DNA of 64,000 nt from Komagataeibacter sp. FNDCR2 (GTDB lineage: Bacteria; Pseudomonadota; Alphaproteobacteria; Acetobacterales; Acetobacteraceae): the NCBI RefSeq assembly GCF_021295395.1, contig NZ_JAIWOU010000001.1, positions 1,796,001-1,860,000 on the forward strand, written 5' to 3'. This document shows positions 35,539-46,041 of this stretch, one piece after another (the first letter of the stretch is position 1; each line of letters opens with the position of its first letter). Made by a program: the position numbers and the translations under genes. Below the pieces are notes generated by a model. That model was not told where the DNA came from, did no database searches, and was given only the letters and a program-made list of their open reading frames with translations.

Positions 35539-35754
35539 ATGTCAGGACCCTATGAAACTCCGCCACCGCAGACAGGGCGGCGCGGTTCCTCACCCTTTGA
35601 CGTATGGGTGCGGAAATCCCTTCATGACAGGTTCGATACGGTATGTGCCGAGAGCATGCCGCTCGAAATCCTGACCCAGTTTGACATGACCTGCCATCAG
35701 GCCGGTCCTTCCACGCCCCCCGCGCCGGGAACCCGGCATGGGCGGGATAACTGA
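35539..35754 (+). CDS. Small NepR-like (anti-sigma-like) protein
   Basis: 71 aa from ATG 35539, GGGAG seven nucleotides upstream. Central block VRKSLHDRFDTVCAESMPLEIL matches the NepR pattern (lr.LR..Yd..v.E.vPd..l), seen as DRFDTVCAESMP, flanked by disordered ends. NepR binds the sigma factor EcfG and the regulator PhyR in the alphaproteobacterial general stress response. No phyR or ecfG gene adjoins, and the match covers only ~22 residues, so this is a suggestion. Confidence 0.5.
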   Translation: MSGPYETPPPQTGRRGSSPFDVWVRKSLHDRFDTVCAESMPLEILTQFDMTCHQAGPSTPPAPGTRHGRDN

Positions 35755-35766
35755 GTTGCCACCTGC

Positions 35767-35798
35767 CTGAACGGACCGTTCAGATGTGGATTTTTTTT
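35767..35798 (+). terminator. Possible weak terminator after the NepR-like gene
   Basis: Palindrome CTGAACGG-A-CCGTTCAG (35767-35783) followed after ATGTGGA by a T8 run. The gap to the T-run makes it weaker than a standard terminator. Confidence 0.4.
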
Positions 35799-36033
35799 GC
35801 CAGACTCCACCTGATTCCATTTGACAGGCCCTGACCCCGGCCCGAATGGAGCGTAAGAGACTCCTTATTATGGCGGAAAATAGCCATTTGCTGTCTCTGT
35901 ACGGCAACATTAAAATGGATTCGCAAGCCTGAACATCGCCGGGAATCCTGTGGATAAGTCTGTTGACTTTTTGGGAGCCACAGCGTGCCGTTAGGGAGTC
36001 GGACGTATTTCCTGATTTGTTCCGTAGCGGCCT

Positions 36034-36665
36034 TCAGCTTGGCAGGTGCAGCGTGACGCTGTTATGCGCATCCGCCAGCCATTCCCGCCGCAACCCCTGC
36101 GTCCAGTCATGCGCCACATCCGTATGATGGGCGATATTCCACGGATTCCCGTCCAGCCTTACGGCGGCCCAGCCCTCGGGGGTTTCCCCATCGGGCAGCA
36201 GGCCGACCAGGGTCATGTTCGCCATGGGGTCATAGCAGGCAAACTGCTTTTCACAGCCCTGGAAAACCAGTTGCAGGCCATGGGACGATTTTTCGCCCCG
36301 GCTCAGATGCAACAGAAGGGTGCCGCCCCGCTTTCCTCGGCGGAGAAGATCATGCTGCCGCCGCCCTGCACATCGACCGGCAATATCGTCACCCTGTTGG
36401 AATGGGAATGGTTGATGACAATGGTGCCGCCATCCAGCGTCAGCAGCCCCTGGTTCCAGTCATGCAGTTCATGCAGCTTCATGTTCAGCCACGCCCCGGC
36501 ACTGACCAGAATCGGCTGCGAATGAATGGAAAAGTGGGACACGAACTCCTTGCGGCATTCGACAATGGCCTGCCGTATCGTATCCATGTTGAAATACCCG
36601 GCGGCAAGGGAAAGTCGCCCGTCACTACATGACACCGCTGACGCCGAACCGTCCCGCCTACCCAT
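36034..36665 (-). pseudogene. Unknown protein gene interrupted by a frameshift
   Basis: Two minus-strand frames abut: 36303-36665 (120 aa) ends at a TGA, and 36034-36312 starts at TTG in another frame. Near 36327-36330 the sequence reads GAAAGCGGGGCGGC; adding one G to the G4 run would join them as SGGGTLLLHLSRGEKSS, giving about 205 aa with a continuous beta-rich pattern (TLDGGTIVINHSHSNRV, VQGGGSMIFSAEE, TLVGLLPDGETPEG). The continuous character supports one original gene. No family recognised, and the start (36665 or an internal ATG at 36587) is uncertain. Either a real deletion or a base-calling error. Confidence 0.55.
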
Positions 36666-36995
36666 GAAACGCCATCTCCCGAACGCATGCGCACGTCACC
36701 CCTGCGGGAGACATGGCTGAATACCATCCTGACAGGGAACGATATACGATTTATCGCGTTACTGAACTTAACCAATAATATGTCAAAAAAATGTCAGTAA
36801 TATTCTACTGCTCATTGTAAAATGCTTAAGACCGTTCCGTTTATTTCAATACATGACTAATCCGTATAATATTTGACAAATTCAAATCACAATCATTTTA
36901 GCATTGTGTCGGCTTCCTGTCCACTTGCCCCTGCAACAATACGTCAGGCCCCTGACAGTTCTGCACTAACGGAATATTTTTTACCGTATGCGCGC
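36666..36995. other. AT-rich gene-free stretch
   Basis: 330 bp. TTGACA (36873-36878) on the plus strand has no clear -10 element. A hairpin GTCAGG-CC-CCTGAC (36950-36963) is followed by no T-run. No gene seen. Confidence 0.35.
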
Positions 36996-37322
36996 TCAGT
37001 GCGCCGCTACAGGCGCGGGGCGCTGGGTGGCGGCGTCCTCATCGCGCTGGCGTTCGGTATCTTCCGCCTCATCCTCTTCAAACATGGCGCGGCATTTGGG
37101 GGTAAGCTGGTCAAGCTTGCTTTCCAGGCATTCCGTCATCAGCTTCTCATTCGGAATGTCAAGAAAACACAGCCGGAATACATCGCCCTTGCAGGCGCTG
37201 GCCTGGTCATTGCGCCCGGCGGCCAGTGCGGTCGTGGCGGCCACGGTCATGAGAAGAACGAAATGGAATATCCAGATCAGGCCCCCTGCGCCATAACGCA
37301 GGATGACTGGAATGCACGGCAT
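36996..37322 (-). CDS. Small exported Cys-rich protein
   Basis: 108 aa. A hydrophobic signal-like segment (LIWIFHFVLLMTVAATTALA) is followed by a Cys-rich repeat, ACKGDVFRLCFLDIPNEKLMTECL...CRAMF (C-x6-C, C, C), like the cysteine-rich (GLG1-type) repeat of exported proteobacterial proteins. The C-terminus is acidic and then Ala/Pro-rich. Function unknown. No neighbours on the same strand. Confidence 0.6.
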   Translation of the reverse strand: MPCIPVILRYGAGGLIWIFHFVLLMTVAATTALAAGRNDQASACKGDVFRLCFLDIPNEKLMTECLESKLDQLTPKCRAMFEEDEAEDTERQRDEDAATQRPAPVAAH

Positions 37323-37698
37323 CCGACTGCCCCCCTTGCAAATATTGTGCGGCCTTCTGTTATATCATGAACAGCGCATTGCAGTTTGCCGCTCAAGTCA
37401 AGCCAGATCGCTGCAAGGCAGCCATCACGCAACGTAGTCTCCCGCCCCTGGCGGATTCCACGCGAAAACGCAGCTTCTCCCTCATCAATACGTGATGCGG
37501 CGCAGGGGGGCCGATCCTGTAGGCAGGGCCTGAGCGCATGGCCGTATCGACATGGGGAAGGCCGGAGGGGCGGCAGGCCCCGTGTCACGGACGGGTAGCT
37601 GCCATACGGATATGGTCGCCATCGGGGCCTGTTTTCGTGTTTGCAGCCCGGCGTGGCGGCCTATGATCGCACCAACCGACAGCAATCAGGACGGGTTC
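37323..37698. other. Gene-free stretch upstream of the SDR gene
   Basis: About 375 bp. The frame of the SDR continues upstream as far as 37552 but without family sequence. No tRNA, riboswitch or terminator recognised. Confidence 0.35.
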
Positions 37699-38463
37699 AT
37701 GAACAGCGTCAATTCCTCCCTTCCCCCGCAATCCCCCGGTGTCATCATCGTAACGGGCGGCAGCCGGGGCATCGGCCATGCGATCAGCGCCCTGCTGGCC
37801 CGGCAGGGTCATGCCGTCGCCATCAATTACGCCACCAACGCCGCCCCGGCGGAGGAACTGGCCAGCACCATTACCGCGCAGGGCGGCCGGGCACTGGCGG
37901 TCCGGGCCGATATTTCCAGACCCGAGGACATCCGCACCCTGTTCACCCGCGCGGCGGAACTCGGCCCGCTTGCCGGACTGGTCAACAACGCGGGCATTAC
38001 CGGCGCCAAGGTCCGTATCGATGAACAGACCGCCGAGACACTGGCGGCGGTGTTCGACATCAATATCCGCGCCACCATGCTCGCATCGGGTGAGGCCGTG
38101 CGCCGCATGTCCACCCGCCATGGCGGAAAGGGCGGCGTTATCGTGAACCTGTCCTCCGTTGCGGCGCGGCTGGGCGGACTACCCGGCCTTGTGCCCTATG
38201 CCGCCACCAAGGCGGCGGTCGAGACCTTTACCCGTGGCCTCGCCAACGAGGTGGCGCGCGAGGGCATACGGGTCAACGCCGTGGCCCCGGGCCTGACCGC
38301 CACGGACATGGTTCCCCCCGAGATAGAAAAGCTGGCGGAAACCGTGGTTCCCATGGGCCGCGTCGGTCACGTGGACGAGATCGCGCAGGCCGTGGCCTTC
38401 CTGATCTCCCCCGCATCGTCCTATATGACAGGCAGCGTGATGACAGTGTCTGGCGGTCGCTAG
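37699..38463 (+). CDS. SDR family oxidoreductase (FabG-like)
   Basis: 254 aa from ATG 37699 (AGGACGG upstream). Classical SDR: VTGGSRGIGHAIS (TGxxxGIG), D near 75 (RADISRPED), NNAGITGAK, VNLSSVAARLG with catalytic Ser, PYAATKAAVETFTRG (Y...K) and NAVAPGLTATDM. It resembles glucose/ribitol or sugar dehydrogenases and 3-oxoacyl-ACP reductases; the lack of fatty-acid neighbours favours a sugar or alcohol substrate. Next is an ABM-domain gene 26 bp on, then a lactonase-like gene, so the three may form one unit. Confidence 0.9.
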   Translation: MNSVNSSLPPQSPGVIIVTGGSRGIGHAISALLARQGHAVAINYATNAAPAEELASTITAQGGRALAVRADISRPEDIRTLFTRAAELGPLAGLVNNAGITGAKVRIDEQTAETLAAVFDINIRATMLASGEAVRRMSTRHGGKGGVIVNLSSVAARLGGLPGLVPYAATKAAVETFTRGLANEVAREGIRVNAVAPGLTATDMVPPEIEKLAETVVPMGRVGHVDEIAQAVAFLISPASSYMTGSVMTVSGGR

Positions 38464-38489
38464 GCCCGGCGCGCAACAGGAGAAGCCAC

Positions 38490-38804
38490 ATGTACATCGC
38501 CATGAACCGTTTCCGCATCCCCCCCGAAAACGAGCAGGAATTCCGTGAGCGCTGGCTGGGCCGCGAGGTACATCTGCGCACGGTGCCCGGTTTCGTCAGT
38601 TTCCAGTTCCTTCAGGGCCCGCGGCAGGAGGATCACATCCTCTATGCATCCCACACCGTATGGGAATCACAGGAAGCCTTCATCGGCTGGACCCAGTCCG
38701 AGCAGTTCCGCATCGCCCATGCGACGGCGGGCACCCGCAAGCCGCTCATGTCCGGCCCGCCGGTGTTCGAGGGATTCGAGGTTTTACAGAATATCGAAAA
38801 CTGA
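38490..38804 (+). CDS. Antibiotic biosynthesis monooxygenase (ABM) domain protein
   Basis: 104 aa dimeric alpha+beta barrel. MYIAMNRFRIPPENEQEFRERWLGREVHLRTVPGF carries the ABM start (M...rf.v..g.e.ef...w); YASHTVWESQEAFIGWTQSEQFRIAH is the second half. Some relatives degrade heme, but the key residues are not decided here. RBS ACAGGAGAAG. Possible operon with the SDR gene upstream. Confidence 0.82.
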   Translation: MYIAMNRFRIPPENEQEFRERWLGREVHLRTVPGFVSFQFLQGPRQEDHILYASHTVWESQEAFIGWTQSEQFRIAHATAGTRKPLMSGPPVFEGFEVLQNIEN

Positions 38805-38841
38805 ACGTCACACCCGACCCATGACCCTGAAGAGAGACACG

Positions 38842-40056
38842 ATGCGCCCAGCCCCCCATCCCTTCCACCCCGGCCGCCGGGCCGTGCTGGCCGGTGGGCT
38901 GGCGGCAGGCGGCCTGTGGGCCGGCAGACAGGCCGCGCGGGCGGCCGCCATACCGCAGACCCTGCCCGCGCCGCCCAGCGTCATGTCCAGCCCGCCCCGG
39001 CAATGGGGGGAGAACGCCCCCGTCGTGGTGCTGCCGGATCCCGACATCATCGCGCTTGATCCCTCTTTCAATGATCTGGTGTTCGGCAATGCCAACCTGA
39101 AACTGGCATGGCACGGCGGCGACTGGCTGGAAGGCCCGGCATGGAACAGCGAAGGCCGCTTCCTCCTGCTCAGTGACACGATCCGCGCGGTCCAGTACCG
39201 CTACCTGTGGGAAAACAGCGCCGTTTCGGTCTTTCGCGGCTATTCCTACAACAGCAACGGCAACATATTCGATGCCCAGGGCCGCCTGATCAGTTGCGAA
39301 CACGGGATGCGCCGCGTGGTGCGCTGGGAACATGATGGCTCATGCCATGTTCTGGCCGACAGCTATAACGGCGCGCCCCTCAATTCCCCCAACGATGTTG
39401 CCGTCCACCCCGATGGCAGCATCTGGTTTACCGATCCCGGCTATGGCGACACCATCGTGGAAGGCCACCCTGACGCGCCGGGCGGCCCGAGCAACCGCGA
39501 CGGGGTGGAGCGCTGGACGCTCGATGGGGAAGTCGTCACCCAGTTCGGTGGCCATAAACGCCAGGAAGATCACGTCTTCCGCATTGATCCCGCCACCGGG
39601 GCCCTGACCGCCGTCATGACCCAGCAGCAGGTGGTGGACCCGAACGGCATCGCCTTTTCCCCCGATGGCACGCGTGTCCATGTCATCTCGTCCGGCGCGG
39701 GACCGGGACAGAAAGGGCACGGGGGCGACCTGCGCATCCATGTGGGTGACATCCGCGATGGCGTGGTCAGCAACCTCCGCCTGTTCGCCGACATGATGCT
39801 TGATGGCCACCAGATGGGGCCGGACGGCATGCGCGCCGATATTTTCGGCAATCTGTGGTGCGGGGCCAATGGGCCGCTCGGGCTGTGCGGCGTGGTGGTG
39901 TACAACCCGCAGGGCCGCATGATCGGGCGGCTGCGCCTGCCACGCGGGGTCTCGAACCTGACATTCGGAGGCCCCAAGCGTGACGTGCTGTTCATGTGCG
40001 CCGCCGATGCGCTGTTCACCCTGCAGGTCAACACGCAGGGCGCGGCCCCATCCTGA
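38842..40056 (+). CDS. Tat-exported SMP-30/gluconolactonase family protein
   Basis: 404 aa from ATG 38842 (GAAGAGAG upstream; ATG 38821 lacks a site). The N-terminus GRRAVLAGGLAAGGLWAGRQAARAA is a Tat signal with RR. The mature part is a six-bladed propeller with the SMP-30/Gnl blocks: WLEGPAWNSEGRFLLLSD (metal Glu in EGPAW), NSNGNIFDAQGRLISCEH, SPNDVAVHPDGSIWFTDP and DPNGIAFSPDGTRVHV, followed by HQMGPDGMRADIFGNLWCGA (Asp of the last metal site). Hence a periplasmic glucono-lactone type hydrolase, fitting sugar oxidation at the outer face of the inner membrane in acetic acid bacteria. Confidence 0.9.
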   Translation: MRPAPHPFHPGRRAVLAGGLAAGGLWAGRQAARAAAIPQTLPAPPSVMSSPPRQWGENAPVVVLPDPDIIALDPSFNDLVFGNANLKLAWHGGDWLEGPAWNSEGRFLLLSDTIRAVQYRYLWENSAVSVFRGYSYNSNGNIFDAQGRLISCEHGMRRVVRWEHDGSCHVLADSYNGAPLNSPNDVAVHPDGSIWFTDPGYGDTIVEGHPDAPGGPSNRDGVERWTLDGEVVTQFGGHKRQEDHVFRIDPATGALTAVMTQQQVVDPNGIAFSPDGTRVHVISSGAGPGQKGHGGDLRIHVGDIRDGVVSNLRLFADMMLDGHQMGPDGMRADIFGNLWCGANGPLGLCGVVVYNPQGRMIGRLRLPRGVSNLTFGGPKRDVLFMCAADALFTLQVNTQGAAPS

Positions 40057-40060
40057 GGGG

Positions 40061-41515
<1,455 letters not shown>

Positions 41516-41612
41516 GGTGGCGTTCCTTTTTCCCTGTCTCTTTCAGGGGATATGGGAACGCCACCGCGCTTTCGCGCCCCCGCCCGGTATCACAAGCGGG
41601 TGCGCCGGGGTT

Positions 41613-43904
41613 TTAGAAGTCGGCTTCAAGCGTGAAGTGATAGGCGCGCGGCATGCCGGCATAGGCGGCGCTGCTGCCGCCGGCGGTCACGTTCGTGCCT
41701 TCGGCGGTGCCGTTATAGACGGATGACCAGTACCGTTCATTGGCCACGTTGGTCACGCCGAAACGGGCCATCCACGGATGCTTGGCCGCACGGAACGGAT
41801 AACGCAGGCCCATATCCAGCGTCACATAGGAACCGGCATAGGTCGAGTTCTGGATATCCGCCGCGCGGCGGCCCGTGTAATGGACATTGGCGTTGACCGC
41901 CATGCCATTGAGCGCAAACCCCTGCGAGAACGGAAGGCGGTAATCCATCAGCACGTTGGCCTGGAGGGGGGCGACGCCAACGGCTTCCTTGTTGGATGTC
42001 GCGGCTGAATTCGTATGCAGCACTTCAGCGTCGATCCATGTCATGCCGCCAATAACGGACAGGCGGGGCGTGATGTGGCCCATGGCCTGGAATTCGACAC
42101 CATAGTTACGCTGCGTGCCATAGTTGCCATAGATCAACGTGGTGGGATCGATATAGGCATAGCTGCGCGTCGCGCGGAAACCGGCCACATTGAACTGTAT
42201 GTTGCGGTACATGTACTTGTACCCGACCTCGTATTCCTCGCTCCGGACGGGAGAGGTGAATTCGTTGTTGTTCAGCGCACCGGCCGAAACCGAGGTGCCC
42301 GCCTGCAACGAACGGCCATAGGTGAAATAGGCCGTCTGGTTATCCGCGGGTTTGTAGATCAGGCTGGCCGTCGGGCTGAAGGCCGCCCCGCGTGAATAGG
42401 AAGGCGCCGCGCCCTTGCCCGTGACCGGGTTGGCCATGGTGTCCTGATGCAGCCAGCTCCATGCCAGCGTGCCCATGATGGACCAGTGCTTGTTGAAATG
42501 CAGCGTATCGCCCAGGATCATGGACTGGTAGCGCACGTACTGGGATTCATAGCGCCCATGGTAATAGGGCTGCTTGCCGGCATCGGGGCCGGAGGCGACC
42601 TGCGGGTTATACAGGCTGCCGCTCGTTACTGTCGTGAAGCTCTGGCCCGTGGTGGGGTTATAGCCGCCTTCCATGTAACCGTTGGTGCCGATGACCAGAT
42701 CATGCTTGATGAAGCCGGTGCGCACACGCCCGTTGATGTAGGCCATGTTACTGCCGACCTTGAAGTCGTTCACCGTCGCGGCGGCGGAAACGGTCTGGCT
42801 GTAACCACCGACGTTGTTGATCAGCGTATCGGCGGATTCGAACACCTGACGCGCCGAATCCTGGTACAGCCCGCCGATGAGGAAACTCCAGTCATCGTTG
42901 ATCCGGTGCTTGAGCTTGGCAAGGAACACGTTGTTTTCGGAATTGTAGCCCGCGTAGTCCTGCCCCATGTGCGGCTTGCCCAGATCCGGCGCTTCGGGCA
43001 GGCTGTGCCCGGCCAGGTTGATGCCCGCCGGCATGCCGCGTTCATCGAAGGTATAATGGCTGGCGTCAAGCTCGAGCACGGTATTGCGGTCGAAATGGAT
43101 GTCGAAATCCGCGCTGACCATGTTACGGCGGATCCAGCTGTCCTGCACATAGGACGTGCCATCGCCATGCAGCAGGTTGATGCGGTAGCCGAACCAGCCA
43201 TTCTTGCCCACGCGGCCGGACGCGTCCGCGTTTTCCATGAGCGTGCCGATGGAGTCCACACCCACGACCAGGCGGTTGATGCGTTCATCCGTCGGGCGCT
43301 TGAGGCCGTATTCGAACGTGCCGGCGGGGTTCTGGGGTCCATACAGCGCACCGGCCAGGCCGTTGAGCACCTGCACGTTGTCAAACTGTTCGGCGGCGTA
43401 GGGGGTGACGGTAAAGGCGTTCAGGCCATCGATGCGGCTGTTGGAGATGACGTCCGCCTCGAACCCGCGTGACTGCGGGCGGCTGGTGCCGGGGTCGGCG
43501 CGGCTTTCAAGCTGGACCGACGGCATGTACTGCATCAGGTCGTTGATGTTGCGCGCCTGCTGGTTGACGATCACGTCATGCGGCACGGTCATGATCGACA
43601 TGGGCGTATCAAGCGTGCGGCGCGTGCCCAGCGGGCCGAGGTTGGCCATCTTCTTGTTATAGTTGGCGGCGGCGCCCGCAACCATGCGGTGATGGCCGAT
43701 AACGGTCACTTCTTCCGCATTGCCGGAAGTAACCGCGTCCTGCGTGGCCGTCTTTTCCTTGGCGGGGGTGGGTGACAGGCTGCTTTTGGTGCTGCTGCCT
43801 GTCGTGTTCTGGGCTGTTGTACTCTGGGCATAGGCGGAAGAGCCAAGCAATGCGCCAAGACTGGCCGAAAACATCCATATCATACCAGTAGTTATTCTTG
43901 CCAT
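41613..43904 (-). CDS. TonB-dependent receptor (siderophore-type)
   Basis: 763 aa with intact reading frame. Signal peptide, Ser/Thr-rich spacer, TonB-box-like EEVTVIGH near residue 65, plug domain (TPMSIMTVPHDVIVNQQARNINDLM, QSRGFEAD, NVQVLNGLAGALYG) and a 22-strand barrel ending HFTLEADF. The plug is of the TonB-siderophore receptor type. ATG follows CGGGAGCCAAC. The gene is divergent from the Zur-controlled znu genes, about 310 bp away, and might be co-regulated by metal; ligand unknown. Confidence 0.93.
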   Translation of the reverse strand: MARITTGMIWMFSASLGALLGSSAYAQSTTAQNTTGSSTKSSLSPTPAKEKTATQDAVTSGNAEEVTVIGHHRMVAGAAANYNKKMANLGPLGTRRTLDTPMSIMTVPHDVIVNQQARNINDLMQYMPSVQLESRADPGTSRPQSRGFEADVISNSRIDGLNAFTVTPYAAEQFDNVQVLNGLAGALYGPQNPAGTFEYGLKRPTDERINRLVVGVDSIGTLMENADASGRVGKNGWFGYRINLLHGDGTSYVQDSWIRRNMVSADFDIHFDRNTVLELDASHYTFDERGMPAGINLAGHSLPEAPDLGKPHMGQDYAGYNSENNVFLAKLKHRINDDWSFLIGGLYQDSARQVFESADTLINNVGGYSQTVSAAATVNDFKVGSNMAYINGRVRTGFIKHDLVIGTNGYMEGGYNPTTGQSFTTVTSGSLYNPQVASGPDAGKQPYYHGRYESQYVRYQSMILGDTLHFNKHWSIMGTLAWSWLHQDTMANPVTGKGAAPSYSRGAAFSPTASLIYKPADNQTAYFTYGRSLQAGTSVSAGALNNNEFTSPVRSEEYEVGYKYMYRNIQFNVAGFRATRSYAYIDPTTLIYGNYGTQRNYGVEFQAMGHITPRLSVIGGMTWIDAEVLHTNSAATSNKEAVGVAPLQANVLMDYRLPFSQGFALNGMAVNANVHYTGRRAADIQNSTYAGSYVTLDMGLRYPFRAAKHPWMARFGVTNVANERYWSSVYNGTAEGTNVTAGGSSAAYAGMPRAYHFTLEADF

Positions 43905-44216
43905 GTTGGCTCCCGATTCATTGCCGTTTGTCCATATATGTTCGTATATATACAGCCGACTGATACTGTCTATGTATGACCAAACATATTTATCCCGGAA
44001 TGATCAGATTGAAGGGAACTGTGTCCCTACAGATACAGTTATAATCTGTTCCTTTTTTTACTGTATTCTGGCCCGGCGGCTTCGCAAATCATGTACCAAC
44101 TACTGTCAACATCATGAAATTATTTTGCGACATGGTTTAAGGCCCTGATCCGCAGGGGGTTTCCCAACAATACTGTCTTTCATCTTGACGGCGGGCCGGA
44201 CGCTGATATAGACGGA

Positions 44217-44231
44217 TGTTATATTATAACA
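44217..44231. promoter_or_regulatory. Zur box
   Basis: TGTTATA-T-TATAACA, a symmetrical 15-bp palindrome identical to the core of the proteobacterial Zur operator (TGTTATANTATAACA), 14 bp before the ATG of the first gene of the zinc-uptake operon. Zinc-loaded Zur would repress it. Confidence 0.88.
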
Positions 44232-44244
44232 CTTTAGGCGCCCC

Positions 44245-44445
44245 ATGCCGCTTTCCCCTTCCCTTTCCGCCTCCCTCCCGACTTCAGGCCACTGGATGCC
44301 GATGCCCCGCGTAAGCCGTAACGCGCCCGCCGCCCCCCTGCGCCAGACATGGGCGGCGCGCGCGTGGTGGCAGCGCCTGATATGCATGGCCATGCCGTGC
44401 GCCGCGCTATGGGGGCTGATCGCCTGGGCCGTGGCCCAGCCGTGA
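44245..44445 (+). CDS. Small membrane protein, first gene of the zinc operon
   Basis: 66 aa, starting 14 bp after the Zur box. The N-terminal half is polar with Ser/Pro; the C-terminal half has a hydrophobic helix (LICMAMPCAALWGLIAWAVA) containing two Cys. Its stop overlaps the GTG start of znuC (GTGA), which implies translational coupling. Only AC-rich sequence precedes its ATG; ribosome site TTTAGG is weak. I do not recognise a family. Function is possibly a leader or a transporter accessory; it could also be a non-functional frame in the leader. Confidence 0.5.
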   Translation: MPLSPSLSASLPTSGHWMPMPRVSRNAPAAPLRQTWAARAWWQRLICMAMPCAALWGLIAWAVAQP

Positions 44446-45170
44446 CCAAAGGCGCGATCCGGCTGGATGATGCCGGTGTGGTACTGAATGGCGCGCCCGT
44501 CTGGCGGCATGTGACCGGCTGCTTCGCGCCCGGCAGCATGACGGCCATCGCCGGGGCCAACGGGGCGGGCAAGTCCACGCTGCTGCGCGCGATACTGGGC
44601 GAGGTGCCACTTGCATCCGGCACGATCACGCGCGTGGGCCTGAGCCAGCAGGATTTCGGGTACCTGCCGCAGGCGCGCAACATCGACCGCGCCTTTCCCA
44701 TCAGTGTGACCGACATGGTGCTAAGTGGCGCATGGCGGCAGACCGGGGCTTTCGGCGGGGCGGACCGGCAGGTGCGCCTGCGCGCGGCCAGCGCGCTGCG
44801 CCGCGTCAATCTGGACGGGCAGGCGGACCGCATGATCGACGCCCTTTCCGCCGGGCAGTTCCAGCGTCTCATGTTCGCGCGCCTGCTCATGTCGGACGCG
44901 CGCATCATCATGCTGGACGAACCCTTCACCGCGCTTGACGCCCCCACCACACAGGACCTGCTGGAACTGGTGGGCGAATGGCATGCGCAGGGCCGCACCA
45001 TCATCGCCGTGCTGCATGACATCCACCAGATCCGCACATGCTTCCCCCATGTCGTGCTGCTGTCGGCCGGTCACGCCATGTGGGGGGAGACGGCCCGTAT
45101 CCTGACCCCGGACACCCTGCATGAAGCCTATGCCCCCACGCGGGCCGGCGGGGTGACAACATGGTCATGA
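44442..45170 (+). CDS. znuC: Zinc ABC transporter ATP-binding protein
   Basis: 242 aa from a GTG that overlaps the upstream stop. ABC ATPase of the metal (ABC-3) importer class: Walker A GANGAGKST, Q-loop LSQQDFGYLP, signature LSAGQFQRLMFARLL, Walker B IIMLDEPFTALD and H-loop VLHDIHQI. Inner-face energy module for ZnuB. The next gene begins inside its stop (ATGA at 45167). Confidence 0.92.
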   Translation: MTKGAIRLDDAGVVLNGAPVWRHVTGCFAPGSMTAIAGANGAGKSTLLRAILGEVPLASGTITRVGLSQQDFGYLPQARNIDRAFPISVTDMVLSGAWRQTGAFGGADRQVRLRAASALRRVNLDGQADRMIDALSAGQFQRLMFARLLMSDARIIMLDEPFTALDAPTTQDLLELVGEWHAQGRTIIAVLHDIHQIRTCFPHVVLLSAGHAMWGETARILTPDTLHEAYAPTRAGGVTTWS

Positions 45171-46039
45171 ATCTGCTTGCCGCCGTGTGGGAGCCGTTTG
45201 CGACCTTCGGTTTCATGCGCCGGGCGCTGGTGGCGTCCGTGGCGCTGGGCATGGGGGCCGGGCCGGTCGGGGTCATGCTGCAACTGCGCCGCATGAGCCT
45301 GATCGGTGACGCCATGAGCCATGCCATCCTGCCCGGGGCGGCGGTGGGTTTCCTGCTTGCGGGCGGGCTGTCGCTGACGGCCATGGGGCTGGGCGGTATC
45401 GTCGCGGGGCTGGGGGTGGCGCTGCTGGCCGGGCTGGTCAGCCGCCGCACCCATCTGGCGGAAGACGCCAGTTTCGCCAGTTTCTATCTCACCTCCCTCG
45501 CGCTGGGGGTGCTGATCGTCTCGGCGCGCGGGTCCAATATCGACCTGCTGCATGTACTGTTCGGCACCATCCTGGCCATTGACGGGCCGGCCCTGTACCT
45601 CATGGGGGGCATCACCACGCTGAGCGTGTGCCTGCTTTCGGTCATCTGGCGGCCGCTGGTCATGGAATGCGTGGATCCGGCCTTCATGCGCCTGACCGGC
45701 GGGCATGGCGGGCTCTACCACATGATCTTCCTGTTCCTGGTGGTCATCAACCTGGTGGCGGGGTTCGAGGCGCTGGGCACGCTCATGTCGGTCGGCATGA
45801 TGATGGTGCCCGCGGCGACCGCGCGGCTGTGGACCCGCCGCCTGCTGCCCATGATGGTCCTGTCGGCCGCCGTGGGCATGGTCGCGGGCCTGACCGGGCT
45901 GCTCGTTTCGTATCATTTCCGGCTGGCTGCCGGGCCTTCCATCATCCTGACATGCAGCGTGCTGTATGTCCTTTCCCTTGTCACGTCCCCTGCCGGGCTC
46001 CGGGCGGGACGCGGTTCATCTTCCCTGCAGGGGTCCTGA
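45167..46039 (+). CDS. znuB: Zinc ABC transporter permease
   Basis: 290 aa from the ATG that overlaps the znuC stop (an ATG at 45161 is also open). ABC-3 family permease with about eight hydrophobic segments. Seen: LRRMSLIGDAMSHAILPGAAVGF, the EAA-like coupling block of this family, YLTSLALGVLIVS and VVINLVAGFEALGTLMSVGMMMVPAATARL. The C-terminus is short and Ser/Gly-rich. Forms the membrane channel for zinc import. Confidence 0.93.
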   Translation: MNLLAAVWEPFATFGFMRRALVASVALGMGAGPVGVMLQLRRMSLIGDAMSHAILPGAAVGFLLAGGLSLTAMGLGGIVAGLGVALLAGLVSRRTHLAEDASFASFYLTSLALGVLIVSARGSNIDLLHVLFGTILAIDGPALYLMGGITTLSVCLLSVIWRPLVMECVDPAFMRLTGGHGGLYHMIFLFLVVINLVAGFEALGTLMSVGMMMVPAATARLWTRRLLPMMVLSAAVGMVAGLTGLLVSYHFRLAAGPSIILTCSVLYVLSLVTSPAGLRAGRGSSSLQGS

Positions 46040-46041
46040 CC

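Noticed and set aside
44029..44055. Possible second Zur box upstream of the siderophore-type receptor
   Set aside because: Only the GTTATAAT half matches; the other half is unlike the Zur palindrome.
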